The notes beneath the pieces are model-generated. The model saw nothing but the letters and a program-made list of their open reading frames with translations. It made no database searches and was not told the origin of the DNA. Below, piece by piece: positions 18,541 through 26,891 of a stretch of 64,000 nt of DNA. The DNA is from CAWFKW01 sp963816535 (GTDB taxonomy: Bacteria; Bacteroidota; Ignavibacteria; Tepidaquicellales; OLB5), in assembly GCA_963816535.1 (NCBI GenBank), contig CAWFKW010000006.1:186001-250000 (forward strand), written 5' to 3'. Position 1 is the first letter of the stretch. Every line of letters starts with the position of its first letter. Both the position numbers and the translations under genes were made by a program.

Positions 18541-18579
18541 AAAAATAAACCGGCGCACCCATGCGGTGTACCGGTTTTA
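18541..18579 (-). terminator. Rho-independent terminator of the RRM gene
   Basis: Stem AACCGG..CACC paired with GGTG..CCGGTT (18548-18576), followed on the minus strand by an AT-rich T tract (TTTATTTTTT). It lies 22 nt after the stop of the RNA-binding protein gene. Confidence 0.8.
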
Positions 18580-18601
18580 AAAATCCTAATAATGCGAATT
18601 A

Positions 18602-18886
18602 TTAGTATCCTGTCTTATATCTTCTTGGCTTATCAGACCTTTCGGTTTTCGGCTTTGCGGGATTAACCGTAAGCGCTCTGCCGTTAAACATTGTGCCGTC
18701 AAGGCTCTTTATAGCAGCTTCTGCCTCATTTGTTTTGGGCATCTCTACAAATGCAAAGCCTTTTACAATGTTTGTATATTTGTCTTTTATTAAGTTCACA
18801 GTCGCGACCTCGCCATATTGTTCAAACGCTTCTTTCAATTCAGCTTCTGATGTTTCTCTCGGAATGTTGCCTACGTATATGTTCAT
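18602..18886 (-). CDS. RRM-domain RNA-binding protein
   Basis: 94 residues: one RNA recognition motif over residues 1-80 with RNP2 (IYVGNI) and RNP1 (KGFAFVEM), then a short basic tail (KPKTERSDKPRRYKTGY). The ATG has a strong Shine-Dalgarno (GCAGGAGA). Small single-RRM proteins of this kind in cyanobacteria and Bacteroidota are often cold-induced RNA chaperones; that role is family knowledge, not shown here. The 400-bp upstream region without another gene could hold a long regulatory 5' leader. Confidence 0.94.
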   Translation of the reverse strand: MNIYVGNIPRETSEAELKEAFEQYGEVATVNLIKDKYTNIVKGFAFVEMPKTNEAEAAIKSLDGTMFNGRALTVNPAKPKTERSDKPRRYKTGY

Positions 18887-19291
18887 TTTGTTTCTCCTGC
18901 CCGCTTGCGGGGCGATAATTTATGTATTTGCCCCATGGCTTTACATTTTTGATAAAAAGTATTTCTATTAACACAATAGAGAAGCTAATCTGTGATTATC
19001 CGGAGAATTAATTGGGAAAAAGAATATTCTAAGTTCTTAGAATGGCATCGAATTGAAGGAACTAATTCAAATCAGAAATTTTCGCGATAATAAACCGAAA
19101 GTCGCTTTTAACTTTCAATTGAACTTAAACATAGTCTATTATTATTCTAATTGCAATGTTAAAGGACAAATTTATGTAAAATAAGGCTTTAATACATCAA
19201 CAGTCGGTCTGAATTGTGCCCTGTAGGCCAGAAGCGCCCTCGCGAAATCCATGGACGAAGCCCGCAAAATCAAAGCCTTAATTCCCTGCAT
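18887..19291. other. Intergenic region upstream of the RRM gene
   Basis: 405 bp without a convincing gene. It contains the Shine-Dalgarno of the RRM gene and AT-rich sequence likely to hold its promoter and leader. No tRNA or repeat seen. Confidence 0.5.
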
Positions 19292-20155
19292 TTATCCATA
19301 GTTCTTCAAAACTCCCTTTGCTATCTCAATTACTTTAGCCTTAAGTTCATCCGGCCCCAGAACTGTTATGCCCTCCCCCCGGCTCGTTATCCAGCCTGCA
19401 ATTTCTTCAAGGGAGTTTACTGTGGTTTCGTAGATTACCGAACCGTCAGAGTTCTGGGAGAAAATTTCGTCATCCATCAGCTGTTTCGGCTTGATGCGCT
19501 CCGCCCAGTCTTTTGAGAATTTCAGCTTCACAGTGAAGGTCTTGTCGCCTATCCAGCTTCTCCATGAGTTTTTAAAAACGTCCTCGATCTTTTCTTCGCT
19601 CACCGGAATAAACGAAGCTGTCGTTTCACGCGCTTCAATTATTTTATTCAGATGGAACTGTTTCAGACGGTCGTTATTTACAGCCAGCACCCGCCAGTAA
19701 TTATCGCGCTCAAATATCAGAACCGGGCATATTTTCCTGCCGAATTCAAGCTCTTCCGACTCCTTTTCATAATCTATCGCAGCAACATGATTCTTTTCTA
19801 TGCACATTTGAAGAGTGATTATGTTTGCCAGCGCTTTTTCTCCCAGTCTCTTTACAAGCAGCGAAGTGGATTTCTCAACAATGCTGTCGGCGTTTGTTAA
19901 AGCAGAATATTGCTGAATAAGCTCGCGCAGCCTTTTCTCGTTCAGAACGCTGAATAACGTCAGCCCGTACTTTTTTTCAGAGTGTATGTCTATTCCCGAT
20001 GCCCGGAGGTCCTGCAAATCCCTTTTAATAGTAAGTTCTTCCACGCCGAACATATCGGCCAGGTCAAATGTCTTGAGCGGCGCGTCATAGTTCTGAGAGA
20101 GAATGATCCCCAGAATTTCAATTTGTCTTTTGAGCTTGCTTTTCAGGTCGAGCAT
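19292..20155 (-). CDS. WYL-domain transcriptional regulator
   Basis: 287 residues from the ATG at 20155; an in-frame TTG at 20176 would add seven residues and has no better ribosome site. The N-terminal 65 residues form a winged helix of the HTH_11/DeoR-like kind (LADMFGVEELTIKRDLQDLRASGIDI). The middle is a WYL domain (NHVAAIDYEKES, CPVLIFERDNYWRVLAVNNDRLKQFHLNKI), followed by the WCX extension (FTVKLKFSKDWAERI to the end). Such regulators bind ligands or nucleic acids through WYL and are common controllers of stress, DNA repair and defence genes. The neighbours do not reveal its target. Confidence 0.9.
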   Translation of the reverse strand: MLDLKSKLKRQIEILGIILSQNYDAPLKTFDLADMFGVEELTIKRDLQDLRASGIDIHSEKKYGLTLFSVLNEKRLRELIQQYSALTNADSIVEKSTSLLVKRLGEKALANIITLQMCIEKNHVAAIDYEKESEELEFGRKICPVLIFERDNYWRVLAVNNDRLKQFHLNKIIEARETTASFIPVSEEKIEDVFKNSWRSWIGDKTFTVKLKFSKDWAERIKPKQLMDDEIFSQNSDGSVIYETTVNSLEEIAGWITSRGEGITVLGPDELKAKVIEIAKGVLKNYG

Positions 20156-20205
20156 ATCAATGCAATTTAACTCCAAATTCGCGATTATTCAAGATTGTTT
20201 GCCTA

Positions 20206-20225
20206 ATCCCCGCGAATGCGGGGAT
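20206..20225. repeat. Palindromic repeat, CCCCGC-GCGGGG family
   Basis: ATCCCCGC-gaat-GCGGGGAT. Members of the same family occur at 42644, 43322 and, in a coding sequence, at 45113. Confidence 0.75.
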
Positions 20226-20366
20226 CCAATGCCGGATAGTTCCGGGATTCCATTATTCATTATTTGTTCCTCATTACTCATTGTTGCAGATTTGTATCAT
20301 TCAATGATATGAATTCGCCAAAACCCTTTGTTAGCTTTGAATGAACTTAAAATTAAGGAGACTAAA

Positions 20367-22145
20367 ATGAAAACAAGAATCAGCCTTTTACATCTAATTG
20401 CGCCGTTTTTTACGCTTTTTATACTTCCTTACGTTAACGCCCAGGCTCCTTTACCGCAGGATGTGTTTGAAAAAGTCAGCCCTGCTATGATGATCCTTAA
20501 GACTTACGACAGCGATAGTACGCTTTATGCCTCAGGTTCCGCCGTTGCTATTGGGGATAGCGGAATCGTATTTACCAACATGCACATTTTCAAAGATGCA
20601 AAATGGATGGAGCTTGTTAGCGGCAGCGTAAATATAAGAGATATTAAGATAGTCGGATTTGAACCCGATAGAGATATTCTGATACTTAAAATTCCTGCCG
20701 GTATTATCCCGGGAATAAAGGCCGCCAACAGCGATTCTGTCAGAGTAGGAGAACCGGTATACGCTATCGGGAATCCGCTTGGATTTACAAACACCTTTTC
20801 TAACGGAATATTAAGCGGGGTCAGGTATATCGACGATAAACAGATCCAGTTCACTGCCAGTATTTCTCCGGGCTCAAGCGGGGGAGCGCTGGTCAATTCA
20901 AAAGGCGAGCTCATTGGCATTACAGCTTTAACATATAATAGGGGACAGAATCTGAATTTTGCCGTCCCGGTTAATTATTATACGAATACAGAAATTATCG
21001 ATGCCGCCGATACAGAGCGCGTCAATTTATTCAGGGATATTGTGGAAATATATAATTCTGAGTCCTCTCTTTCAGCGGATGAGGTTGAAAACAGGCTATC
21101 GCGTTTTTCGCCGGATTCAACCGGTAACCGCGCCGCTTTATATACAGAAGCAAAAATATATCATGATAAGAAAATGGAATCCAGTGCGCTAAAGGTTTGC
21201 TGCAGCGCTTTAGAAAGATTTCCAACGGATAAACAGTTCTATTTGCTGAGAGGAGAAGAATACCTTAGCGTCGATTCATCCGATAAAGCGCTTGTCGATT
21301 TTAATAATGCGCTCGAAATTGACAGCGCATATCAATCCGCGCTGGTTGACAGGGCGTGTTTCTACAGGTATTTCAGAAATGACAATATATCCGCTCTCAA
21401 AGATATGTTCAGGCTTGTCTCAATTAGCGAGGCAAATGAATTTCTTTATCTTGATATAGCCGAGATATACCAAAACATGCATGATACCGTTAATGCAATA
21501 TCAAGCCTCCGGAAATCTTACGGGTATGAAGGTTTCACCGCGCAGATGTTATATGAAAGAGGCAGGGTATTCAGCGACCTGCAGCAGTACGATGAAGCTG
21601 TTTCAGATTTTACGTCGGCTATTTCGCAGAATACCGAGAACTCTGAATATTATTTCTCTCGCGCCATTGCGTATTCGAAGAACGGTAATCATAATAACGC
21701 GCTGGCCGATTATTTCTCCGTCCTGAGGTTTGATTCGCGGAACGTCAGCGCTCTCAGCAATATGGCCTATGAGTATTTTAATTTGAAGGATTACAATAAG
21801 GCTGAGGAAAATTTCCTGAAAGCTATAAGCATAACTGATAAGGATTTTGATTCATATATCGGCCTGGCTATCACTGCGCGCAAACTGAACAGGATAAAAG
21901 AGTGCCTCCAGAATATGTACAGGGCTATGAAATTAAAGCCTGCTCTTGAAAACGGAATGGCGGGCCTTGATACTTTAAAAAAAGACGGGTACTTCTGGTC
22001 AAACGAAGAGATGAAAAATATAAGAGGGGTTTTCATCTTGATGGGCATTGAAGATTCAGGGCTATACGCCGGATTCGATAATGACGAGGCTGATGAAAGC
22101 GCGCCTAATCCCCAGCCGCTGAAAATGGCAAGAAGCGTTAAGTGA
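20367..22145 (+). CDS. Secreted trypsin-like serine protease with TPR repeats
   Basis: 592 residues from the ATG at 20367, chosen because AAGGAG lies eight bases upstream and a signal peptide follows (MKTRISLLHLIAPFFTLFILPYVNAQA). Residues about 30-220 are a DegP/HtrA-like protease domain with the triad His73 (TNMHIF), Asp103 (DRDILIL) and Ser171 (SPGSSGGALVN). No PDZ domain follows; instead residues about 260-560 are tetratricopeptide repeats (for example EYYFSRAIAYSKNGNHNNALADY, VSALSNMAYEYFNLKDYNKAEENF). It probably acts in the periplasm, with the TPRs binding substrates or partners. The next gene, a one-helix membrane peptide, is on the same strand 115 bp later. Confidence 0.92.
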   Translation: MKTRISLLHLIAPFFTLFILPYVNAQAPLPQDVFEKVSPAMMILKTYDSDSTLYASGSAVAIGDSGIVFTNMHIFKDAKWMELVSGSVNIRDIKIVGFEPDRDILILKIPAGIIPGIKAANSDSVRVGEPVYAIGNPLGFTNTFSNGILSGVRYIDDKQIQFTASISPGSSGGALVNSKGELIGITALTYNRGQNLNFAVPVNYYTNTEIIDAADTERVNLFRDIVEIYNSESSLSADEVENRLSRFSPDSTGNRAALYTEAKIYHDKKMESSALKVCCSALERFPTDKQFYLLRGEEYLSVDSSDKALVDFNNALEIDSAYQSALVDRACFYRYFRNDNISALKDMFRLVSISEANEFLYLDIAEIYQNMHDTVNAISSLRKSYGYEGFTAQMLYERGRVFSDLQQYDEAVSDFTSAISQNTENSEYYFSRAIAYSKNGNHNNALADYFSVLRFDSRNVSALSNMAYEYFNLKDYNKAEENFLKAISITDKDFDSYIGLAITARKLNRIKECLQNMYRAMKLKPALENGMAGLDTLKKDGYFWSNEEMKNIRGVFILMGIEDSGLYAGFDNDEADESAPNPQPLKMARSVK

Positions 22146-22260
22146 CTATTTGAAAAGCGCTTAAAGGTGCTTAAATTAATATCATCATATGATACTGATT
22201 TACAAACCCTAAGCGCTAACTTTGAGACAGTTGATTGTATTTAAAAAAGGAGATAAAGTC

Positions 22261-22428
22261 ATGTACCTGAAAAAACTGGAATACAAACAGGAGCTCGCAT
22301 CAAAAAATCACCACAGCTCTGAAGAATCAAACAGGAAATATCTGGCCGGATTCTTTTTCTTCACCCTTATTGTTTTACTTTCAATAATTCTTTCATCCCT
22401 TAGCGAAGCAGAGATCAGGGTTCTGTAA
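22261..22428 (+). CDS. Small single-pass membrane protein, unknown
   Basis: 55 residues from the ATG at 22261, which has a clear Shine-Dalgarno (AAAGGAGATAAAGTC before it). A charged N-terminal half (YLKKLEYKQELASKNHHSSEESNRK) precedes one hydrophobic helix (YLAGFFFFTLIVLLSIILSSL). A strong terminator follows, which argues that this is a real transcript end. I do not recognise the family. The protease gene upstream may be co-transcribed. Confidence 0.65.
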   Translation: MYLKKLEYKQELASKNHHSSEESNRKYLAGFFFFTLIVLLSIILSSLSEAEIRVL

Positions 22429-22463
22429 AAGAAAAAGCTTCACTCTTATTTTTAGAACCTTCT

Positions 22464-22507
22464 CCGTCCCAATCCGCCATGTCGGTTTTGGGACGGAACT
22501 TTTTTTT
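22464..22507 (+). terminator. Rho-independent terminator
   Basis: Stem CCGTCCCAA (22464-22472) with TTGGGACGG (22488-22496), followed by AACTTTTTTTT. It ends the transcript of the small membrane protein. Confidence 0.88.
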
Positions 22508-22584
22508 CCTCACCCCAGGCGCACCAATGGTGCGCACCCCCTCTCCGCATGGAGAGGGGGTGTCCGTTCAGGATAGGGGAGAGG
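22508..22584. repeat. Composite palindromic repeat (CCTCACCCC ... GGGGAGAGG)
   Basis: Contains the palindrome GCGCACCAATGGTGCGC (22519-22535) and a second hairpin of CCCCTCTCC with GGAGAGGGG (about 22538-22560). The first palindrome recurs exactly inside a protein-coding gene at 49216, and a related outer arrangement occurs at 35063. Confidence 0.75.
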
Positions 22585-22707
22585 TAGGCATTTAATCTGA
22601 CGTGCCTCCATCTCTTTCATTATTTCTTAAGTAATACTTATTCCGTAATTTTGGATTCAATTAATTTGCGTATCTATTTTGTGTATTAATGTCTTCCTGC
22701 AGAAAAA

Positions 22708-23862
22708 ATGTCAAAAATAAATCTTGGTATAATAGGCGCCGGAGCTATCTTCCGGCATATGCATTTCCCGGTTTTGAAAAAACTGGATAAAAAGTTCAAT
22801 ATCTCAAAGATATATGATATTGACCGCAATGCATATAAATTGGCGTCGAAGCTCATGAACAGGTCAGGTTATAGATTCGATAAGAATATTTGGGCCCAAA
22901 GCGCCGGAGAAATATTCGCTGATAAATCTATCGACGCTGTTGTCATTTTAACCGGAATAAATTCGCATACTGCGTACACTCTGAAAGCTCTAAACAGCGG
23001 CAAACATGTTTTTCTTGAAAAGCCTGCAGCGCTAAGCGTAAGAGAAACTCAAAAGATGGATTCGCTTGCCCGCAAAAAGAAAAAGTTTGTTCAGGTAGGT
23101 ATGGTGCTTCGCCACAGCAGGTGGTACAATAAGATCATGCAAATTACAGGTTCCGGTAAATACGGAAGGGTATTATGGATGCATTGGATGGAAACACGTC
23201 CGTTCGACCCCATGAACTGGCGCTATGATACAAAGAATAAAAACGGCGATGCCATTATTCATGACAAAGCTATCCACCAGATAAACCTTTTCAATGCATT
23301 AGGCGGATCGCCTCCAGCCAGGGTGATGGCTATGGGCGGTCAGTATATGCTGAGCAAAACAAGAGCGAGGAAACTGCGCACATTCAGTAAGGTAGTGGCT
23401 CTTAAAGGCGATTCAAACGACCACCTCATGGCGCTGATAGAATACAAGAACGGCGTTAAAGCTGATCTGCTGATTTCATACGTTAGTCCGCATGCCCGTG
23501 AATCGCGCTGGGTTATTCAGCTTGAAAAAGCCAAAATAGTTGCGCATTTTGAGACATTTGTTAAGGGAAATAACAATGGCAGGTTTGAATGGGGTAAACA
23601 CCCGTCAACTGTATATCTCTTCAAAGACGATAATTCGTGTGATGTTCCGTGGAGAATACCGATGTCGTATCCGCCTGCTGAAAAGAACCTCGTGTTCTAT
23701 GATGAATATCCGGACGACCCGCTTCATCCGGGAGCTACAGCCGAGTGGAATGATTTTTATCGCTGCATTACCAAAAGCATAGAACCTGAATGCAGCCTCC
23801 GCTTAGCGGCTGAAGATACAAAAGTTGTTGAAAAAATATGCAGGTCAGTCAAACAGATGTAA
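22708..23862 (+). CDS. Gfo/Idh/MocA-family NAD(P)-dependent oxidoreductase
   Basis: 384 residues. N-terminal Rossmann fold with GIIGAGAIFR and the family-typical E-K-P motif (HVFLEKPAALS); the C-terminal alpha/beta domain contains GDAIIHDKAIHQINLFNALGG, where the conserved Asp/His of the catalytic site sits. The family oxidises or reduces sugars and their derivatives with NAD(P). The next two plus-strand genes encode a NamZ-type exo-muramidase and an MFS importer, suggesting that the substrate is a sugar derived from cell-wall amino sugars, but the 300-bp gaps mean the three may not be one transcript. Confidence 0.92.
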   Translation: MSKINLGIIGAGAIFRHMHFPVLKKLDKKFNISKIYDIDRNAYKLASKLMNRSGYRFDKNIWAQSAGEIFADKSIDAVVILTGINSHTAYTLKALNSGKHVFLEKPAALSVRETQKMDSLARKKKKFVQVGMVLRHSRWYNKIMQITGSGKYGRVLWMHWMETRPFDPMNWRYDTKNKNGDAIIHDKAIHQINLFNALGGSPPARVMAMGGQYMLSKTRARKLRTFSKVVALKGDSNDHLMALIEYKNGVKADLLISYVSPHARESRWVIQLEKAKIVAHFETFVKGNNNGRFEWGKHPSTVYLFKDDNSCDVPWRIPMSYPPAEKNLVFYDEYPDDPLHPGATAEWNDFYRCITKSIEPECSLRLAAEDTKVVEKICRSVKQM

Positions 23863-23909
23863 TTTTTTAAAATTAGAGGTTTTGGTGATATGCTCTTTTG
23901 TGTCCTCTT

Positions 23910-24026
23910 AAAATTGGCGTTAAGAAATTGACGGAATGAAGCGTTGCCAAAAATTTTGTTTGAGTCCGGCAATGCCGGACGAGTTCATTTTTTGGCAGCG
24001 CAATGAAGTCAATTTTAGCCAATTTT
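23910..24026. repeat. Long imperfect inverted repeat
   Basis: Outer arms AAAATTGGC (23910-23918) and GCCAATTTT (24018-24026), then matching AAATTGAC/GTCAATTT, TGCCAAAAA/TTTTTTGGCA, and a central hairpin GTCCGGCA/TGCCGGAC. Together they can fold into one extended stem. Confidence 0.7.
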
Positions 24027-24046
24027 AAGCAGACTTGACTTTTTTG

Positions 24047-24074
24047 GTTCTTTTTGTGTCAAGACAAAAAGAAC
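24047..24074. repeat. Perfect 11-bp hairpin
   Basis: GTTCTTTTTGT (24047-24057) and ACAAAAAGAAC (24064-24074) with a 6-nt loop. It may be a terminator or a mobile palindromic repeat. Confidence 0.65.
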
Positions 24075-24179
24075 GTATAAATAATTTTTATAGAGGTATT
24101 GGAATACAATAAGAACGATTTTTCAGAAAACATTTCTTAGGCGTCTGCTCAAAATGTTCTTTATGTTTTAATTTTAAAA

Positions 24180-25418
24180 ATGTTTATTAAGAATTTCATT
24201 TTATTATTTATTCTTATATTCAACGCGCAGTTAACTGACTGCAACCGCACTGCATTCTCTCGCGCCGCCCCTGTTCAATTCCGGCTTGGCAACCAGGTTT
24301 TGCTAAGCGATAAGCTTGACGAAATTGCTTCAAAACGCGTTGCGCTGTTAACAAACCAAACCGGTATCTTACCCGATGGAACGCACATCATCGACGCGCT
24401 TATTGCCAAAGGCATTGATGTCGTTAAGATTTTCTCTCCCGAGCATGGAATAAGAGGCGATGAAAATTATGCCGACAGGGATGATAAAACTGGTATCCCA
24501 ATAGTTTCTTTATATAACGGGAAAACAAAACCGGACGCTTCAGATCTGGCGGATGTGGATGTATTGATTTATGACATTCAGGATGTGGGTGCGAGATTTT
24601 ATACATATACCTCAACTTTATATTATGCCATTGAAGCGTGCAAGAGGTTTAACAGGCAAATTATTGTATGCGACAGGCCAATGATCATTAACCCTGAATA
24701 CGTAGATGGCTTTTCACTTGACGGGAAATTTGAATCGTTCGTCGGTATGATTCCAACTCCTGTTTGCTACGGATTCACTTGCGGAGAACTTGCATCATTT
24801 ATAAATGGCGAAATCTATAGCGGCGCGGCCCCGCTTGAAGTTATTAAGATGACAGGTTATAACCGGGGCGCTGATTACAATTCGCTTAAGCTTACATGGG
24901 TAAAACCCTCGCCGAATATATTTACGGCAAGTACCGCGGTTTGTTATCCGGCCACATGTTTTCTTGAAGGCACAAACGTCTCTGAGGGGCGCGGAACCGA
25001 AAAACCGTTTGAATATTTCGGAGCGCCGTGGGTAAACGCGCAGAGCCTTGCCGATGAACTGAATTCGTACGGATTAAGCGGAGTTTCATTCGAACCGCTA
25101 ACATTTACCCCATCCGAAAAAATTTCCAGCTATCCTCCAAAGTTTTTCGGCAAAGAGTGCGGTGGGGTCTTTATAAACGTTTCAGATAAAAATAAATTCG
25201 AAGCCGTTAAGTGCGGAGTTGCTATACTGGCTGCCCTCAACAAACTGTTTGCTGAATTCAAATTCAACAAAGATAATTATATTGATAAGCTGGCAGGAAC
25301 CGACATACTTCGAAGAAACGTTAAGGCGGGCGCCGATTACCTTCAGATAGTTCAGCTATGGGAAAAAGACTTGTCGGATTTCAAAAACGGCCGTACCAAA
25401 TACTTAATATATAATTAG
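24180..25418 (+). CDS. namZ: NamZ-type exo-beta-N-acetylmuramidase (DUF1343)
   Basis: 412 residues. Residues 1-20 are a secretion signal (MFIKNFILLFILIFNAQLTDC); the Cys at 21 suggests a lipoprotein but the -1 Asp is unusual for a lipobox. The rest is a full-length DUF1343 domain: RVALLTNQTGILPDGTHIIDAL, FSPEHGIRGDENYADRDDKTGIPIVSLYNG, VDVLIYDIQDVGARFYTYTSTL, VCDRPMIINPEYVDG, FLEGTNVSEGRGTEKPFEYFGAPWV. Characterised members (NamZ) release N-acetylmuramic acid from the non-reducing end of peptidoglycan fragments. With the MFS gene next door and an oxidoreductase upstream, a cell-wall recycling or scavenging role is likely. Confidence 0.9.
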   Translation: MFIKNFILLFILIFNAQLTDCNRTAFSRAAPVQFRLGNQVLLSDKLDEIASKRVALLTNQTGILPDGTHIIDALIAKGIDVVKIFSPEHGIRGDENYADRDDKTGIPIVSLYNGKTKPDASDLADVDVLIYDIQDVGARFYTYTSTLYYAIEACKRFNRQIIVCDRPMIINPEYVDGFSLDGKFESFVGMIPTPVCYGFTCGELASFINGEIYSGAAPLEVIKMTGYNRGADYNSLKLTWVKPSPNIFTASTAVCYPATCFLEGTNVSEGRGTEKPFEYFGAPWVNAQSLADELNSYGLSGVSFEPLTFTPSEKISSYPPKFFGKECGGVFINVSDKNKFEAVKCGVAILAALNKLFAEFKFNKDNYIDKLAGTDILRRNVKAGADYLQIVQLWEKDLSDFKNGRTKYLIYN

Positions 25419-25559
25419 CTCTGTATGCGGGGCTGACCCTAAATAAGTTTATTTGCATGCAATGTTTTTTTATTATTCATTGTTCATATTCTTCATTTCT
25501 TTTTCACTACTTTTTCCGGTCCTGATAATTTAATTTTGACGTAGAAATTACTTAAGGTC

Positions 25560-26816
25560 ATGCGGGAGAAAATAGCAGACTCGAAGCTTCTTAGCGAGTA
25601 TGATAAACCGACTTTAAAACACTTCCAGATTTTAATAATGAGCTGGGCGGGGTGGGTGTTTGACTTCTATGATCTGATCCTCTACACTTTCCTTTTGATT
25701 CCTATTAAGAAGGAATTACAGTTGACCGATGTTGAAGTGTCTTTTGTCCTTGGAGCTTCGCTTGCTGCAACTGCGATAGGCGGGGTTATTTTCGGATTTC
25801 TCTCAGACCGCTATGGAAGAAAACGCATCCTGCAATGGACCATATTTACGTACAGTATTGGCGCTTTCTTCAGCGGATTTGCTTCGGGGCTTTGGGCGCT
25901 GCTTGCTTTTAGAATACTGACCGGCCTTGGCGTCGGCGGCGAGTGGGGAACAGGGCAGACTTATATCGGCGAAACTTTTCCGCCCAGGGTCCGCGGACGA
26001 TACGGCGCTTTTATGCAAACCGGCGCTCCTATCGGGATTGCTCTGGCCTCAATAATTGGGGGATATGTTTCTCCCATTATCGGCTGGCGGTGGTGTTTTT
26101 ACGTTTCTGTGCTCCCCGCTCTTCTTGTTTTTTTTATCTGGCATAAACTTCCTGAATCAGATATGTGGCTTCAAAGGCGTACAGCTGTCCCTGCAGGAAA
26201 AGAAAAAGGCAAGTTCAGAATTCTGTTCAGCGGCGCTTACAGAAAGATCTTTATTCTTTCTCTCATCCTGGCAATATTTGATATGTCGGCTTATTGGTTT
26301 ACTTACTCATGGATGCCCGGGTATCTGCACGAACAAAGGCATTTCTCGCTTGCTGAATCAGCGTTATGGATACTTGTAACCCAGGGAGGAGGGTTCTTAG
26401 GCTACTTTACATTCGGTTTTTTTGCCGATAGGTTCGGCCGGAGGCCCGCATATACAATTTATTCAATAATCATGGCGGGCGGACTAGTAATGATAACCCT
26501 TTTGTGGGAAGTTATTATTGTTTACCAGGGGCTCATTTTTCTTTGTATGTTCTTAGTTGGTTTCGGAACGGGAATGTTCGGCGGTTACGGGCCGCTGTTT
26601 GCCGAGCTCTTCCCGACAGACATCCGCGCTACAGCAATGGGCGCTGCGTTTAATGTTGCCCGCGGCATACAGTTTTTAACCCCTGTGATTATCGCATGGG
26701 TTGCCGTTAGTTACGGCTTAAGCGGCGGAATATTCATAGCGTCGATTTTTGCGCTGCTGACAGGTTTATGGATCTGGACCTTTCCGGAAACAAGAGGAAA
26801 AGCTCTCGATACCTGA
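25560..26816 (+). CDS. MFS transporter, sugar-acid/sialate-like (AAHS/SHS type)
   Basis: 418 residues, twelve predicted helices. The signature WAGWVFDFYDL in helix 1 with two Asp, motif A GFLSDRYGRKR (79-89), and GLGVGGEWGTG in helix 4 are typical of proton symporters for organic or sugar acids, including sialate and related transporters. The second half repeats motif A (GFFADRFGRRP). It is 141 bp after namZ on the same strand. The substrate cannot be read from sequence; N-acetylmuramic acid or another amino sugar product is an inference from context. Confidence 0.88.
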   Translation: MREKIADSKLLSEYDKPTLKHFQILIMSWAGWVFDFYDLILYTFLLIPIKKELQLTDVEVSFVLGASLAATAIGGVIFGFLSDRYGRKRILQWTIFTYSIGAFFSGFASGLWALLAFRILTGLGVGGEWGTGQTYIGETFPPRVRGRYGAFMQTGAPIGIALASIIGGYVSPIIGWRWCFYVSVLPALLVFFIWHKLPESDMWLQRRTAVPAGKEKGKFRILFSGAYRKIFILSLILAIFDMSAYWFTYSWMPGYLHEQRHFSLAESALWILVTQGGGFLGYFTFGFFADRFGRRPAYTIYSIIMAGGLVMITLLWEVIIVYQGLIFLCMFLVGFGTGMFGGYGPLFAELFPTDIRATAMGAAFNVARGIQFLTPVIIAWVAVSYGLSGGIFIASIFALLTGLWIWTFPETRGKALDT

Positions 26817-26891
26817 GAAAGTTAATAAATACTCTTACAATTACGGGATATTGAAAACAAAAAACTGTAAATTGCACAACATAAGGACAAA

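Larger units (their letters stand above)
23863..24179. other. Intergenic region made of nested inverted repeats
   Basis: 317 bp without a gene; dominated by the long imperfect inverted repeat at 23910-24026 and a perfect hairpin at 24047-24074, described separately. It separates the oxidoreductase and namZ genes and could terminate or regulate transcription between them. Confidence 0.6.
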
